This document shows, piece by piece, positions 1 through 9,596 of a stretch of 64,000 nucleotides of DNA. Numbering within the stretch: the stretch's first letter is position 1; each line of letters starts with the position of its first letter. Source of the DNA: Acinetobacter vivianii (GTDB taxonomy: Bacteria > Pseudomonadota > Gammaproteobacteria > Pseudomonadales > Moraxellaceae); the NCBI RefSeq assembly GCF_014635885.1, contig NZ_BMDR01000004.1:310001-374000 (forward strand), read 5' to 3'. Under the pieces are notes generated by a model. The model saw only the letters and a list, made by a program, of their open reading frames with translations. It did no database searches and was not told the DNA's origin. A program made the position numbers and the translations under genes.

Positions 1-869
1 GTAAACATGCAGTTTAAACCTTTATTTGCGGGACCGATCAGAAAACCTTTTGCATTGTCAAAGTTCATGACACACGTTGCTGATGCTTTAATTCCCATTT
101 TGTGTTCAATTGAACCGCATGAAACAGTATTTCTGGAGCCAATTGTACCATCATCATTCACATTGAACTTAGGTACAATGAATAATGAAATCCCCTTAGT
201 ACCTTTTGGTGCATCAGGTAGGCGAGCAAGAACAATATGTACGATATTATCCGTCATATCGTGTTCACCAGCAGAAATGAAAATTTTCACTCCACTAATG
301 TTATATGAACCATCTGTATTTGGTTCAGCTTTGGTTCGGATTAGACCTAAATCAGAACCTGCATGAGGTTCGGTTAGGCACATGGTTCCGGTCCATTCGC
401 CTGTCACTAATTTACTTAAGAACAAATCTTTTTGTTCTTGTGTACCATGCGCTTCGATGGTTTTCACTGCACCTTGAGAAAGTCCATAATACATAGACCA
501 AGACCAATTGGCAGTTGCATTCATTTCTCCAGCGGCAATATCTAAAGAATGGGGAAGACCTTGACCACCATATTTGACTGAGGATGCTAAACCACCTAAT
601 CCAAGCTCGACAAACTGTTTGTAAGCTTGCTTAAAACCTGTTGGCGTAGTGACATGACCATTCTCAAATTTACAGCCTTCTTCATCACCGATTCGGTTTA
701 AAGGCGCAACTTCATTTTCGGCAAACTCGGCAGATGTTGCTAATATTGAATCGATTAACTCTTTGTTTACTTCAGCATAAGGCGGTAAAGAGGCATACAG
801 TTTTTCGACCTGTAGTAAATCATGAAGAACAAACTGCATATCACGAATTGGTGCTTTATATTGATGCAT
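1..869 (-). CDS. acyl-CoA dehydrogenase, 3' end outside window
   Basis: This is the N-terminal ~290 residues of an acyl-CoA dehydrogenase; the gene runs leftwards off the window edge. The translation starts MHQYKAPIRDMQFVLHD, typical of the long FadE-like dehydrogenases of Acinetobacter and Pseudomonas. It contains the family signature region MCLTEPHAGSDLG, where the flavin and substrate are bound. The enzyme would introduce the 2,3 double bond into an acyl-CoA with FAD as cofactor, the first step of beta-oxidation. It lies 37 bp downstream of the thiolase gene on the same strand and is the last visible gene of the crotonase-membrane protein-FadB-thiolase operon. The start at 869 follows an AGGAAAAA stretch that can serve as ribosome binding site. 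The family call is secure; the chain-length preference cannot be read from the sequence. Confidence 0.93.
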   Translation of the reverse strand, partial: MHQYKAPIRDMQFVLHDLLQVEKLYASLPPYAEVNKELIDSILATSAEFAENEVAPLNRIGDEEGCKFENGHVTTPTGFKQAYKQFVELGLGGLASSVKYGGQGLPHSLDIAAGEMNATANWSWSMYYGLSQGAVKTIEAHGTQEQKDLFLSKLVTGEWTGTMCLTEPHAGSDLGLIRTKAEPNTDGSYNISGVKIFISAGEHDMTDNIVHIVLARLPDAPKGTKGISLFIVPKFNVNDDGTIGSRNTVSCGSIEHKMGIKASATCVMNFDNAKGFLIGPANKGLNCMF

Positions 870-906
870 GAGTTTTTCCTAAATAGTAAAAATAGAGAGC
901 GGAGAG

Positions 907-2082
907 TTAAATAACTTCAAACACGGCAGCAGCACCCATGCCACTCCCAACACACATGGTCACACATACAAGTTTTGAACCACGACGTTTACCTTCAATC
1001 AAAGCATGGCCTGTTAAACGTTGGCCTGTAACACCATATGGATGACCTAGGGCAATCGCTCCGCCATTCACATTCAGTCTGTCATCTGGGATGCCTAAGT
1101 AATCTCGACAATAGAGAACTTGCACTGCAAATGCCTCATTTAACTCCCATAGATCAATATCGTTAACTGTTAACCCTAGTTTATTGAGAACCTTAGGAAT
1201 GGCATAAATAGGACCAATCCCCATTTCATCAGGCTCACAACCTGCCACTGCAAAGCCAAGAAATCTCCCCATTGGGGCAAGATTGTTTTTTAAAGCATAA
1301 TCTTCACTTACCATGACGCATGCACCAGCTCCATCTGAAAACTGGCTTGCATTACCAGCAGCAATTGAGCCGCCAGCAAGGGCTGGTTTGATTTTTGAAA
1401 TGCCTTCTTTTGTTGTACCTTCTCGAGTTCCCTCATCTTCTGAAATAGTGACTTGCTGTGTTCTCAGCCCGAGTTTAGGATCAGCGATACCCATCGTTAC
1501 ACTGATCGGTGCAATTTCATCGACAAATTTACCCGCAGCTTGAGCTGCGCAGGCTTTTTGCTGACTTAATGCACCATATTCATCCATAGCATCACGTTGA
1601 ATACCATAACGCTTTGCTACATTTTCAGCAGTCTGAAGCATGCTCCAGTAGATTTCAGGTTTAAGTTTAAGAAGGGTAGGATCAAGCAACATGTGCTGAT
1701 TCATTTCATTTTGTACACATGAAATACTTTCTACACCACCTGCAACATAAACATCGGCTTCACCAGCGATGATACGCTGTGCACCCATTGCAATGGCTTG
1801 TAACCCTGATGAACAAAAACGATTGAGTGTTAAACCTGAAACTGATACTGGTAATCCTGCCAAAATCGCACCTTGACGGGCAACATTGATTCCAGTTGTA
1901 CCTTCGGGGTTTGCACATCCCATAATCACATCATCAATATGATGAATATCAACACCAGCACGTTCAACGGCATGTTTCACTGCATGCGCAACAAGTGTCG
2001 CACCATGTGTCATGTTAAATGCACCTTTCCAAGATTTGGCTAAAGGTGTACGAGCAGTAGATACAATTAATGCATTACTCAT
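907..2082 (-). CDS. acetyl-CoA C-acyltransferase (thiolase, FadA-like)
   Basis: A 391-residue thiolase of normal family length. The acylated nucleophile is Cys90 in [11 protein letters not shown]. The second active-site block [11 protein letters not shown] carries His347, and the C-terminal CVGSGMG carries Cys377, so the catalytic triad is complete. It would cleave 3-ketoacyl-CoA to acetyl-CoA and a shortened acyl-CoA (or run the reverse condensation) in the cytoplasm. It sits between the FadB-like gene (38 bp upstream) and the acyl-CoA dehydrogenase, as expected for a beta-oxidation set. The likely partner is the FadB-like protein, although no physical complex can be inferred from sequence alone. 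The exact substrate is unknown; a degradative thiolase is more likely than a biosynthetic one from the neighbours. Confidence 0.95.
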   Translation of the reverse strand: MSNALIVSTARTPLAKSWKGAFNMTHGATLVAHAVKHAVERAGVDIHHIDDVIMGCANPEGTTGINVARQGAILAGLPVSVSGLTLNRFCSSGLQAIAMGAQRIIAGEADVYVAGGVESISCVQNEMNQHMLLDPTLLKLKPEIYWSMLQTAENVAKRYGIQRDAMDEYGALSQQKACAAQAAGKFVDEIAPISVTMGIADPKLGLRTQQVTISEDEGTREGTTKEGISKIKPALAGGSIAAGNASQFSDGAGACVMVSEDYALKNNLAPMGRFLGFAVAGCEPDEMGIGPIYAIPKVLNKLGLTVNDIDLWELNEAFAVQVLYCRDYLGIPDDRLNVNGGAIALGHPYGVTGQRLTGHALIEGKRRGSKLVCVTMCVGSGMGAAAVFEVI

Positions 2083-2120
2083 TTTCTGATTCTCTATAAA
2101 TTCTATATAAATATGGACAC

Positions 2121-4214
2121 TTAAAAAGTTTGATATCCGCTGACTAATTTTTTAAGTATTGGTGCGGGTTCCCAAAAGTCACAATCTGCATGTGGATTTT
2201 GTTTAAACTGGTTCATAGTATTGAGCACCTGATAAAGCCCAGTTTCATTGGCATAATGCATTGGACCACCTTTCCATGCTGGGAACCCATAACCTAGGAT
2301 ATAAATGAGGTCTATATCACTTGCTCTTGCAGCAATACCTTCTTCTAAGATTCGAGCACCTTCATTTACAAGTGCATAAACTAAGCGATTAACGATTTCT
2401 TCCTGTGAAATTTTTCGAGGTGAAATACCGATTTCTTCGCGGTGTTTATGAATTAATTCATCCATAAAAGGGCTTGGTATTGGATCACGACGACCAGGAA
2501 TATAGTCATACCATCCTGCGCCTGTCTTGATTCCATGACGACCATTTTCATATAGTCGATTACCGATTTGGCTGTAACGTAAATCAGGTCTTTCCACTGC
2601 ACGTCTTTGTCGAATAGCCCAACTAATATCATTACCAGCCATATCAGCAACACGATATGGTCCCATTGCCATACCAAATTTTTCCATTGCTTTATCGATC
2701 TCAGCTGGACTTGCACCTTCATCGATTAAGAAACCTGCTTGGCGAAGTAACTCTTCGATCATGCGATTACCAATGAATCCATCACATACACCAGAAACGA
2801 CAGCAGTTTTTTTAATTTTATTTGCCAAAGCCATCACTGTTGCCATAACTTCATTTGAAGTTTTCTCACCACGAACAACTTCGAGTAATTTCATGATATT
2901 GGCAGGACTAAAGAAATGAAGACCCACAACATCTTCAGGACGTTTGGTAAATGATGCAATTGTGTTGAGATCAAGTGTACTGGTATTACTGGCCAGAATT
3001 GCACCTGATTTCATGACCGCATCAAGAGATTTAAAAACATTTTCCTTGATCTCAATGTTTTCAAATACAGCTTCTATCGCAAGATCTACATCAGATAAGT
3101 CATCATATGTGAGTGTCGGCTGTAGTTGAGAAAGGACACTATCAAGCTTAGCTTGAGTAATTTTTCCCTTTTTTAATTGTGAGTGATAAACCTTTGAAAT
3201 ATTTTCGATACCACGATTTAAAGCTTCTGAATTGGCCTCTAATAGTCTGACTGGGAGGCCAGCATTAAGAAAATTGATCGCAATGCCACTGCCCATTAGA
3301 CCACCACCAATCACAGCAACTTTTTTAATCTGACGAATAGGGGGGGCTTTAGGTATGTCATCAATTTTGGAGGCGACTTTTTCAGCAAGAAAAACATGCT
3401 TTAAGGCTCTAAACTCTGAAGAGGCAAGTAATGACATGAAACGCTTGCGTTCGACTTTAAATCCTTGTGCAAAAGATTTGGTCGCTGCCGATTCGATACA
3501 TTCAATACAGAACTTTACAGCATTCCCAGCCACAAGGCTTTGCGCTGTCATGTTTCGTGCGAATTGAAAAAAAGCAGGTGTAAATGGATATTTACAAGGA
3601 AGCTCACTTATTTTTATTGGTTTTTGACCAATAACAGATTGTGCGAAATCAACAGATTCTTCTAAAAGTTTTTCTTGATTTGCAATAACCTTATTGATTA
3701 GTTTTTGATCTGGTATTGTAGCTAGAATTTCTGCTGAAATAGGTTTTCCACTTACGATCATGTTTAATGCATTTTCAACACCAACTACACGTGGCAAGCG
3801 CTGAGTTCCACCAGCACCAGGTAATATCCCAAGTTTCACTTCTGGGAAAGCAAACTGAGTTCCTTGAGTTGCCAGTCGATAATGACATCCTAGTGCAAGT
3901 TCAAATCCTCCACCCATACAAATTGAATGTATCGCAGCTATAACAGGCTTATTGGATTGTTCTAAAGCTTCAATAATCGTCCATGCAGTGGGTTCTTGAC
4001 CTGCTTCAGGCTTATCGAATTCGAGAATATCTGCGCCTCCACAAAAACCTTTTCCATGGCCAATCAAAACAATTGCTTTTACCTCATCATCATTGGATGC
4101 TTCAATGAAATGGTTCATTAAGCTATGTCGCAATGGAAAAGATAGAGCATTTACGGGAGGGTGTTTCAAAGTAATAATGGCAATATTGCCAGCTTTAGAA
4201 TATTCAGTGCTCAT
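2121..4214 (-). CDS. FadB-like enoyl-CoA hydratase/3-hydroxyacyl-CoA dehydrogenase
   Basis: A two-domain beta-oxidation enzyme of about 697 residues. The N-terminal crotonase part (about 1-190) has the oxyanion-hole block GFCGGADI near residue 60 and the [17 protein letters not shown] block with the catalytic glutamate. The NAD-binding dehydrogenase part begins near residue 300 with [14 protein letters not shown] and contains [15 protein letters not shown] with the catalytic histidine. It would hydrate 2-enoyl-CoA and oxidise the 3-hydroxy product. I chose the ATG at 4214 because AAAGGA lies 9 nt upstream. An ATG at 4232 overlaps the stop of the membrane-protein gene (ATGA) and adds six residues. 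The overlap suggests translational coupling. The order (ECH first, HCDH second) matches the FadB/peroxisomal-multifunctional-enzyme group. Confidence 0.94.
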   Translation of the reverse strand: MSTEYSKAGNIAIITLKHPPVNALSFPLRHSLMNHFIEASNDDEVKAIVLIGHGKGFCGGADILEFDKPEAGQEPTAWTIIEALEQSNKPVIAAIHSICMGGGFELALGCHYRLATQGTQFAFPEVKLGILPGAGGTQRLPRVVGVENALNMIVSGKPISAEILATIPDQKLINKVIANQEKLLEESVDFAQSVIGQKPIKISELPCKYPFTPAFFQFARNMTAQSLVAGNAVKFCIECIESAATKSFAQGFKVERKRFMSLLASSEFRALKHVFLAEKVASKIDDIPKAPPIRQIKKVAVIGGGLMGSGIAINFLNAGLPVRLLEANSEALNRGIENISKVYHSQLKKGKITQAKLDSVLSQLQPTLTYDDLSDVDLAIEAVFENIEIKENVFKSLDAVMKSGAILASNTSTLDLNTIASFTKRPEDVVGLHFFSPANIMKLLEVVRGEKTSNEVMATVMALANKIKKTAVVSGVCDGFIGNRMIEELLRQAGFLIDEGASPAEIDKAMEKFGMAMGPYRVADMAGNDISWAIRQRRAVERPDLRYSQIGNRLYENGRHGIKTGAGWYDYIPGRRDPIPSPFMDELIHKHREEIGISPRKISQEEIVNRLVYALVNEGARILEEGIAARASDIDLIYILGYGFPAWKGGPMHYANETGLYQVLNTMNQFKQNPHADCDFWEPAPILKKLVSGYQTF

Positions 4215-4228
4215 TGATGAGTTTCCTT

Positions 4229-4660
4229 TCATTTATGAAGCATAATTGCGAGTAATATGGTGATAATTCCTGCTGGGATAGAAAGGGCTGATAGTTTGTC
4301 TACAAATTTAGAGTTCTGAATCACTGCTGATCGATTTTCTTTGTCAGAGGCAAATTTGCGCTTAATAATGGCAATAGTGCAAAGAATATTGCCAATGACA
4401 GTTAATAAGCCAAAAATAATCTTTGCCCAATACATGGGTTCTGTACGACCTAGATCAATCATTAATATCCCTGTGACCAATACAGTTGTGAATGCAGGTG
4501 TTTCGAACAATAAATCAATCCAGTAATGTTGATAGGCTACGATTTGGCTGTGGATTTTACTTTTAGCCCGAGTTCGTTCAATAATGAGTTCTGCACCAAG
4601 AATGCCAAACCAGAAAGCAACAGCAATAAGATGAATTTTAAGCAAAATATCAAAATACAT
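4229..4660 (-). CDS. small integral membrane protein with four helices
   Basis: A 143-residue protein with four predicted transmembrane stretches: about residues 6-26, 47-67, 78-98 and 122-141. It has histidines in the first and second segments (KIHLIAVAFWFG, YQHYWIDLLF). The pattern resembles the small CopD/DUF2269-like membrane families, but I do not recognise a specific member. It lies inside the acyl-CoA operon between the crotonase and FadB-like genes, its stop overlapping the possible upstream ATG of the latter. The conserved-looking histidines could bind a metal or haem, which is inference only. No function is assigned. Confidence 0.75.
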   Translation of the reverse strand: MYFDILLKIHLIAVAFWFGILGAELIIERTRAKSKIHSQIVAYQHYWIDLLFETPAFTTVLVTGILMIDLGRTEPMYWAKIIFGLLTVIGNILCTIAIIKRKFASDKENRSAVIQNSKFVDKLSALSIPAGIITILLAIMLHK

Positions 4661-4742
4661 GATCTATACATCCCGAGTTGAATCAAGGGTAGGGCTGTAT
4701 TCGTTCTCACAGCCCTAAAGGGATCAAAGAGGACTAGAAAAA

Positions 4743-5519
4743 CTAGCGACCCTTAAATTCAGCTGGGCGACGTTGCATGAATGACATTACACCTTCACGT
4801 GCATCTTCTGTTTTCATCAGACGTTTAATTTCAGGAACAAGTTCAGCAGTTGCAGCCTCAAAACCTTTTTCTTGAGCTAAGCGGGCATTTTTAAGTGTTG
4901 CTGCAACACCTAGAGGTGCTTGAGCTGCGATGGTTTCAGCAATTTCTGTTGCTTTAGCCAGAACTTGATCTACTGGGACTAATTCTTGAGCCATACCTAT
5001 TCGATAAGCTGTTTGTGCATCAAGTTCATCGCCTGTGAGTAGATAACGCATTGCATTACCCCAGCCAGATGCAGCAACCCAACGCATATTTGCGCCACCA
5101 AATGGGAAAATTCCACGTTTGATTTCAATTTGTGCAAGTCGAGCATTATCGCCAATCACGACAATATCAGCAGCTAACATAAGCTCAATACCTAGTGTTA
5201 AACAGAGGCCCTGAACTGCACAGATAATGGGTTTAGAACAGCGTTTGCCGTGAATACCAACAGGATCATAGGCCCCTTCAGGAAGAATTCCAGCACCACC
5301 CATTGCTGGAGCTACATCCATTAAATCTAGACCTGCGGTAAAGACTTCACCGTGCGCAAAAATAACAGCAGCACGTAATTCAGGGTTTTCTTCATACTCT
5401 CCAATTGCTTGTGAAAGCTCACGTAGCATTTCCAAATTGAATGCATTTTTTTTATCAGGACGATTCAAGCCAATAAAAAATACATGCCCTTTAATTTCGC
5501 GAGTAATCGTGTTGCTCAT
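4743..5519 (-). CDS. crotonase/enoyl-CoA hydratase family protein
   Basis: A single-domain crotonase of 258 residues, the usual length for the family. Visible blocks are the N-terminal NRPDKKNAFNLEML, the oxyanion-hole region EVFTAGLDLMDVAP, and EIKRGIFPFGGANMRW. In the last block the usual acidic catalytic residues are partly replaced, so the reaction may be isomerisation rather than hydration. It is the first gene of the minus-strand operon and is preceded by a good AAAGGACATT ribosome binding site. A palindrome ACCGAACGTTTGGT at 5552-5565 lies about 35 bp upstream and fits an operator for the divergent TetR gene. It is probably cytoplasmic and acts on an acyl-CoA of unknown type. Confidence 0.92.
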   Translation of the reverse strand: MSNTITREIKGHVFFIGLNRPDKKNAFNLEMLRELSQAIGEYEENPELRAAVIFAHGEVFTAGLDLMDVAPAMGGAGILPEGAYDPVGIHGKRCSKPIICAVQGLCLTLGIELMLAADIVVIGDNARLAQIEIKRGIFPFGGANMRWVAASGWGNAMRYLLTGDELDAQTAYRIGMAQELVPVDQVLAKATEIAETIAAQAPLGVAATLKNARLAQEKGFEAATAELVPEIKRLMKTEDAREGVMSFMQRRPAEFKGR

Positions 5520-5551
5520 TTTAATGTCCTTTTGGAGTGAAATAGTTAATT

Positions 5552-5565
5552 ACCGAACGTTTGGT
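5552..5565. promoter_or_regulatory. TetR-type operator, class A, crotonase side
   Basis: The sequence ACCGAACGTTTGGT is a near-perfect 14-bp palindrome located 33 bp before the crotonase start. It is followed on the plus strand by TTAGTAT. The same core plus TTAGTAT recurs at 5652 and 11703, which argues for one shared regulator, most likely the divergent TetR at 5726. Confidence 0.65.
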
Positions 5566-5651
5566 TAGTATAAGCATGAGTTTAATTTTTATGCAAGAAT
5601 TTATTATTCAATGAAAACAGTTGGTTATTGTTTTTAAGGAAAAATTATTAA

Positions 5652-5665
5652 CCAAATGATTGGTT
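5652..5665. promoter_or_regulatory. TetR-type operator, class A, regulator side
   Basis: ACCAAATGATTGGT is a perfect 5+5 inverted repeat with a 4-bp centre. It lies 60 bp upstream of the TetR gene at 5726 and 87 bp from the palindrome at 5552, and is again followed by TTAGTAT. Two sites in the divergent intergenic region fit autoregulation together with control of the acyl-CoA operon. Confidence 0.65.
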
Positions 5666-5725
5666 AGTATCATTAAATCAGTTAAGATTATTGAAGTTGT
5701 TCACCATTGAAGAGGGCAAATATTT

Positions 5726-6295
5726 ATGCGTAAACCTAAAATTACACGTGATGAATTATTAGTCCGTTGTTCTAATACATTTCGAAAATATGGCTTCCAT
5801 GGTACGACTATGGATATGCTTGCTTCTGCTTGTGATTTGACTAAAGCCACTTTTTATCATCATTACTCAAATAAAGAAGAGTTAATGAAAGACGTATTAT
5901 TATGGACACATGAGAAAATAAAACACAATCTTTTCTCAATTGCTTATGATGAAAAATTGGAACCAAATATTCGCTTGGAGTTGATGGGAAAGAAATCAAA
6001 AAAATTATTTCAAGAAGACTCGATAGGGTGCCTCATGGGTGTTGTTGCAATTGATGCAGCCTATACTAAAGCTGATTTAATGGGACCTATTCGTGATTTT
6101 TTAGATGATTGGGCTTTAGCATTAAGTCATGTTTTTGCAATTAAATTTGGTGAAATTGAAGCGAAACAAATTGCACGTCAACTGGTTGCTGAATATGAAG
6201 GTGCAATTCTAATGGCAAGAATTTATAACGATGCAACAATGATTGAAAAAGTAACAGAAAAGGCTTTAATGAAACTCAATGCTGTTGCTGCATAA
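5726..6295 (+). CDS. TetR/AcrR family regulator (class A operators)
   Basis: A 189-residue TetR-family repressor. The N-terminal helix-turn-helix is at about residues 25-55 (GTTMDMLASACDLTKATFYHHYSNKEELM), a near-canonical TetR DNA-binding domain. The C-terminal ligand-binding part is the TetR_C type seen in lipid regulators. It is transcribed divergently from the crotonase operon, with two palindromes between them. A third copy lies just before the FadL-like gene at 11.7 kb, so it probably controls both uptake and degradation. The ligand is likely an acyl-CoA, by analogy with other TetR regulators of fatty-acid genes; this is inference. It is clearly similar to the second TetR at 8093-8653 (GTSMQMLASACGLTKGAFYYHYSNKE), suggesting an old duplication. 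Confidence 0.92.
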   Translation: MRKPKITRDELLVRCSNTFRKYGFHGTTMDMLASACDLTKATFYHHYSNKEELMKDVLLWTHEKIKHNLFSIAYDEKLEPNIRLELMGKKSKKLFQEDSIGCLMGVVAIDAAYTKADLMGPIRDFLDDWALALSHVFAIKFGEIEAKQIARQLVAEYEGAILMARIYNDATMIEKVTEKALMKLNAVAA

Positions 6296-6304
6296 TACTT
6301 TTGA

Positions 6305-6342
6305 TTAAGCTATTCTTTTAACTAATTAAAAGAATAGCTTAA
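6305..6342. terminator. bidirectional terminator between convergent genes
   Basis: A perfect 17-bp inverted repeat (arms 6305-6321 and 6326-6342, loop CTAA) lies directly after the TetR stop and before the stop of the convergent membrane-protein gene. The stem is AT-rich and followed by an A/T stretch, so it can act in both directions. Confidence 0.7.
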
Positions 6343-6357
6343 TTATTATAAATACTG

Positions 6358-6864
6358 TCAGTGTTGGAGACTTTGTCGTCCCATGACCCAGCAACTTGCC
6401 ATTGCTGTAAATACTCCCATCAATACTGTCAATGCGAGGATAGTCCAACTAATTGCATCTGCATTAAGTTCAAAAAAGGTTTTATTCCACATTCCCCAGA
6501 TTGGGAAAAAAGGTTTCCATAAATGAACTTTTGCGAATAAAAATGCAATTGATAGAGAGCCGATAGCCGTTACTTGAGCAGCATTTGCTTTTCTCTGAAA
6601 TGAAAGTTTTAAAGCATAAAGGTTAGGTAAGTAAACTAGTATATTAACAAGCCATAACATTCCTGGAATGATAAAACCACAGTTATATGCTTGTCTAATA
6701 TGATCTGCATCATGGACTAATATGGTAAGTATCATGGCAGAGTTTGAAAAGATGAGAATGGATTTTGATTTGGAATCAATTAGATTTAAATTCACTATAT
6801 TATCTCTAATATAAAATTTTAATTTTATATTATTAATTTTTTTAAATTTGAACCAGTGGGTCAT
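6358..6864 (-). CDS. hypothetical integral membrane protein
   Basis: A reading frame of 168 codons encoding about three to four hydrophobic segments in its C-terminal 125 residues. The motif HDADHIRQAYNCGF follows the first segment. I do not recognise the family. The first ~40 residues are lysine/isoleucine-rich and encoded by very AT-rich DNA, and no ribosome binding site precedes the ATG at 6864. The real start may therefore be an internal ATG such as 6735, giving about 125 residues. It lies between two convergent or divergent neighbours and shares only 36 bp with the plus-strand gene at 6901. Its His/Asp-rich motif could bind metal; no function is claimed. Confidence 0.6.
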   Translation of the reverse strand: MTHWFKFKKINNIKLKFYIRDNIVNLNLIDSKSKSILIFSNSAMILTILVHDADHIRQAYNCGFIIPGMLWLVNILVYLPNLYALKLSFQRKANAAQVTAIGSLSIAFLFAKVHLWKPFFPIWGMWNKTFFELNADAISWTILALTVLMGVFTAMASCWVMGRQSLQH

Positions 6865-6900
6865 TAATATGTTTGCGTATATATTTTAAGGTGTGTAGAT

Positions 6901-7350
6901 ATGAGTGGTGTTAATAAGTATGAGATTTTGAATGGCTCTGAATTAAAGGGATTATTTTTTAATTCAGAATGTGGATTGCTTGAAGATATTCATGGTCCTG
7001 CAAATGGTAAAGTGTTATTTCCAATTTGGTTTAAAAAACTAGATTTATGGAGGGGGAAGATTTTTCATTTCTCACATCAGAATGGTTTAACTGGGATGAA
7101 TAGACTAGGTGTTTTAAATACTGAGATATTAAGATACCGTTTTAAAGGTTCCATAAAAAAATCGCTATTTTTTGATAAGAATGTGATTGTTATAGATCAT
7201 AATTTAGAGTTTAACCCTAATTGGGTCAGACGCTATCATGATGAATTAGTAAAGCTTGAGGATCAAATTTATTTAGGAATGTCTTATTATAAAAAAAGTA
7301 AAGGACTTGAATTTGTGAGTTATTTTATTTTAGATTTTTCAAAACTGTAA
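6901..7350 (+). CDS. hypothetical protein, 149 residues, soluble
   Basis: A small soluble protein without signal peptide or membrane segment. An AAGGTG ribosome binding site lies 7 nt before the ATG. The sequence has a beta-rich look with aromatic residues (FPIWFKKLDLWRGKIFHFSHQNGLTGMNRLG, split here only for description) and a C-terminal YFILDFSKL. It may belong to the group of small lipocalin- or DUF4334-like proteins found near TetR/lipid genes, but I cannot confirm this. Its last codons form half of a terminator stem shared with the convergent SGNH gene. Confidence 0.65.
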   Translation: MSGVNKYEILNGSELKGLFFNSECGLLEDIHGPANGKVLFPIWFKKLDLWRGKIFHFSHQNGLTGMNRLGVLNTEILRYRFKGSIKKSLFFDKNVIVIDHNLEFNPNWVRRYHDELVKLEDQIYLGMSYYKKSKGLEFVSYFILDFSKL

Positions 7351-7374
7351 AGCATTAATTTGCTTTACAGTTTT
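7341..7374. terminator. bidirectional terminator overlapping two stop codons
   Basis: A perfect 14-bp inverted repeat (AAAACTGTAAAGCA 7341-7354, TGCTTTACAGTTTT 7361-7374, 6-nt loop) followed by T-runs on both strands. It contains the last codons of the plus-strand gene ending at 7350 and of the minus-strand gene ending at 7355. Confidence 0.8.
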
Positions 7375-8092
7375 TTGAAGTTAAATCACTATATATTAAT
7401 TGATGTAATCTATTTCCTTGAATATTATAAAGTATATTGCTTGGGTGGAAATTATCCTCTGAAATGTGATTGTCTTTAAATTCAAAGCCTAAGTCAATAA
7501 ATTGATAATTACTTTTTTTATTTGATAAGTTGATATAATGTTTATTTAGAATTTTTGATTCGTATGAAAGATAATTTTTAATTGAATTAGGTAAGGTCTT
7601 TAGTTTTTCAAAAGGAGGAACTGCACTGATAAACAACTGATCAGGATTGAAGTTTTGATCAATATAATTAAATAGATGATAAGTTTGTTTTTCCCATATT
7701 CTCATTGGTGTACAATTTACTATATCATTGCTGCCTAAAGAAATAATAATATAATTATATTTTTTAATATCAATCTCTTTAACTTTTTCATAAACTTGGG
7801 CTGTAGTAAATCCTGTATATGCACAAATCGTATAGTTCACTTTAAATTCTTTGGCTAAATGACTAACAAGTGTGCCTGTTGCTGTTTCTTGGATGGTTTT
7901 ACATCCAACACCTAAGGCTGATGAGTCTCCAATCACTAGAATATCAATTGATTTCCCCTCACCAAGACTACCTATACGATCCCCAATAGGATCATTTAAT
8001 TTTTTCATTTTTATAAAGAAATAAGCACCTTGAATATGAGCAATAGGTGCTTTGATCATTTTTAAAGTTCGATAAATCATAAATATATCCAT
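7355..8092 (-). CDS. SGNH/GDSL-type hydrolase
   Basis: A 245-residue hydrolase with SGNH blocks: ILVIGDSSALGVG (nucleophile Ser57), SLGSNDIVN (block III Asn) and DNFHPSN (Asp/His of block V). It is probably an esterase, thioesterase or lipase acting on acyl esters. A hydrophobic N-terminal stretch (MIYRTLKMIKAPIAHIQGAYF) may act as membrane anchor or signal. It begins directly after the TetR stop (8093), so it is the third gene of the hydrolase-TetR-SGNH operon. The ATG at 8080 (MIYRTL) is an alternative start. The context implies release of fatty acids or removal of acyl groups to feed the acyl-CoA enzymes; the substrate is unknown. Confidence 0.87.
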   Translation of the reverse strand: MDIFMIYRTLKMIKAPIAHIQGAYFFIKMKKLNDPIGDRIGSLGEGKSIDILVIGDSSALGVGCKTIQETATGTLVSHLAKEFKVNYTICAYTGFTTAQVYEKVKEIDIKKYNYIIISLGSNDIVNCTPMRIWEKQTYHLFNYIDQNFNPDQLFISAVPPFEKLKTLPNSIKNYLSYESKILNKHYINLSNKKSNYQFIDLGFEFKDNHISEDNFHPSNILYNIQGNRLHQLIYSDLTSKNCKAN

Positions 8093-8653
8093 TTAAAACT
8101 GTAGTTGTGCTTGAATTCTGCTTTTAAGCAAAGCTATATAGGTTTCGTCATTCGTTACGCGGTACATCAAAATGGCACCTTCATATTCAGCAACAGATTG
8201 CTTAGCAAATATAGTTGCTTCATTTTCAGGATATTTAAAAGAATAGAGTGTTGTTAAAGACCTTTGCCAATCTGAAAAGAATCGCTGAATAATCGGGAGA
8301 ATGTTCGGTAGTGAATATAAAGCTTCAATCGAAATGATTCCCATTAGGCAACCCTTTTCAGTTGTACAAAAGAAATGAGTTGCGATTTGGTGCATTTTTT
8401 CAAACTTTTCCATTACGGTTAAAGTCTGTATTTCGGGAATAGAAAATAAGTTTTTATGTAAGTATTCATTAGTTTCGATAAGTATATCTTCTAATAATTT
8501 TTCCTTATTTGAATAATGATAGTAAAAAGCTCCCTTAGTTAAACCACAAGCACTTGCGAGCATTTGCATGCTTGTTCCATGGTAGCCATGTTTTTTGAAC
8601 TCTAATGCACAAATATTCAGCATTTCTGCCCGGGTTAATTTACTCGGTCGCAC
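8093..8653 (-). CDS. TetR/AcrR family regulator (class B operators)
   Basis: A 186-residue TetR-family protein with a normal N-terminal helix-turn-helix (KKHGYHGTSMQMLASACG and LTKGAFYYHYSNKEKL). It is clearly related to the TetR at 5726 over its whole length, including C-terminal YEGAILM and the shared GCLMG block. It overlaps the alpha/beta hydrolase gene by 14 bp at its start and abuts the SGNH gene at its end. It is therefore co-transcribed with both hydrolases, downstream of the palindrome at 9597-9614. A matching palindrome precedes the acyl-CoA ligase at 11.37 kb. I infer autoregulation and control of the ligase; the ligand is probably an acyl derivative. Confidence 0.9.
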   Translation of the reverse strand: MRPSKLTRAEMLNICALEFKKHGYHGTSMQMLASACGLTKGAFYYHYSNKEKLLEDILIETNEYLHKNLFSIPEIQTLTVMEKFEKMHQIATHFFCTTEKGCLMGIISIEALYSLPNILPIIQRFFSDWQRSLTTLYSFKYPENEATIFAKQSVAEYEGAILMYRVTNDETYIALLKSRIQAQLQF

Positions 8654-9581
8654 ACTTTTGCTCCTTATTAAGAATATTTTCTAATGTTTGTATTATGGAT
8701 TGCCATATGGGTTGTGCATTTTTCTTAAAATATCCCATGTGGCCAATTGAGTTAGAACCATATCTTTTGGGATCAATGTCAATTAAATGAACTTCAGCAT
8801 TGGAGTAATATTTCATAAACTCATTTCGGGATTTTGGGGTAGCCCATTCATCATCTAAAGAGGTTGCTGCAAAAATTTTAGTTTTAACTTTTGAATATTG
8901 ATCGATTAGAAATTCCAATTTAGGGTCATCAAAGAAGTATTCAGGATACTGACTCCAGCTTTGCCATTGTTTAAATACATCTGAGGGTAGATCCACTCCC
9001 ATATTAAGTTTGCTCCAAGCCATATAACCGTGACGCTTAACCATTAAAGGCATCACGTATTTTGTTAATAATTTGATTTTGAAGCGTTCAAAATAAGGCA
9101 TGTATTCAGGCCAACCGATTCCAGTTCCTAAGCTATAGCAGGCTGTAATTCGATGATGATTGGTTACTAAGCCAAGCGCTTGACCTCCAAACGAATGACC
9201 GATAAGAAAAAGGGGCAGGGCGCTATCTGAAATTTGGTCAAGTAAACTAGATAAATCTTTAGTGCCCCAATCTAGATAATTCATTTTGAATTCTTTAAGA
9301 GACTCAGGAGCCGATTTATTAATTCCCCTGTAGTCAAAACTTACAACTTCATAGCCTAACTTCGCCATGTAACGTGCAAAATGCTGATAAAACTCCTGTG
9401 GTACACCTGTTGCACTTGCAATGACAAGATTTGCTTTTTTAGGAACACATGGTAAGTATTTGATACCTGTCAAGATATACCCATCTGTTGCCTTAAATTG
9501 AAAATATTCGGATTTAGCTTCTGTACTTTCTGACGATGTTACTGAATTCTTCATCATTTTCCTTTTTAACTTAAATATCAA
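8640..9581 (-). CDS. alpha/beta hydrolase
   Basis: A 313-residue alpha/beta-hydrolase. The nucleophile elbow is GHSFGG near residue 127, the acid is likely the Asp in LDDEWATP, and the histidine lies in the C-terminal SIGHMGYF. N-terminal strands ending in SFDYRGINKSAPESLKEF match the fold. No signal peptide is visible, so it should be a cytoplasmic esterase, lipase or thioesterase. It is the first gene of a three-gene operon with the class B TetR and the SGNH hydrolase, preceded by the operator at 9597-9614. It overlaps the TetR gene by 14 bp. Confidence 0.9.
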   Translation of the reverse strand: MIFKLKRKMMKNSVTSSESTEAKSEYFQFKATDGYILTGIKYLPCVPKKANLVIASATGVPQEFYQHFARYMAKLGYEVVSFDYRGINKSAPESLKEFKMNYLDWGTKDLSSLLDQISDSALPLFLIGHSFGGQALGLVTNHHRITACYSLGTGIGWPEYMPYFERFKIKLLTKYVMPLMVKRHGYMAWSKLNMGVDLPSDVFKQWQSWSQYPEYFFDDPKLEFLIDQYSKVKTKIFAATSLDDEWATPKSRNEFMKYYSNAEVHLIDIDPKRYGSNSIGHMGYFKKNAQPIWQSIIQTLENILNKEQKCATE

Positions 9582-9596
9582 GAGAAACTATGAGTA

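Noticed and set aside
7-366. Plus-strand frame of 119 codons
   Set aside because: It is the complement of the acyl-CoA dehydrogenase gene, whose protein has clear family motifs.
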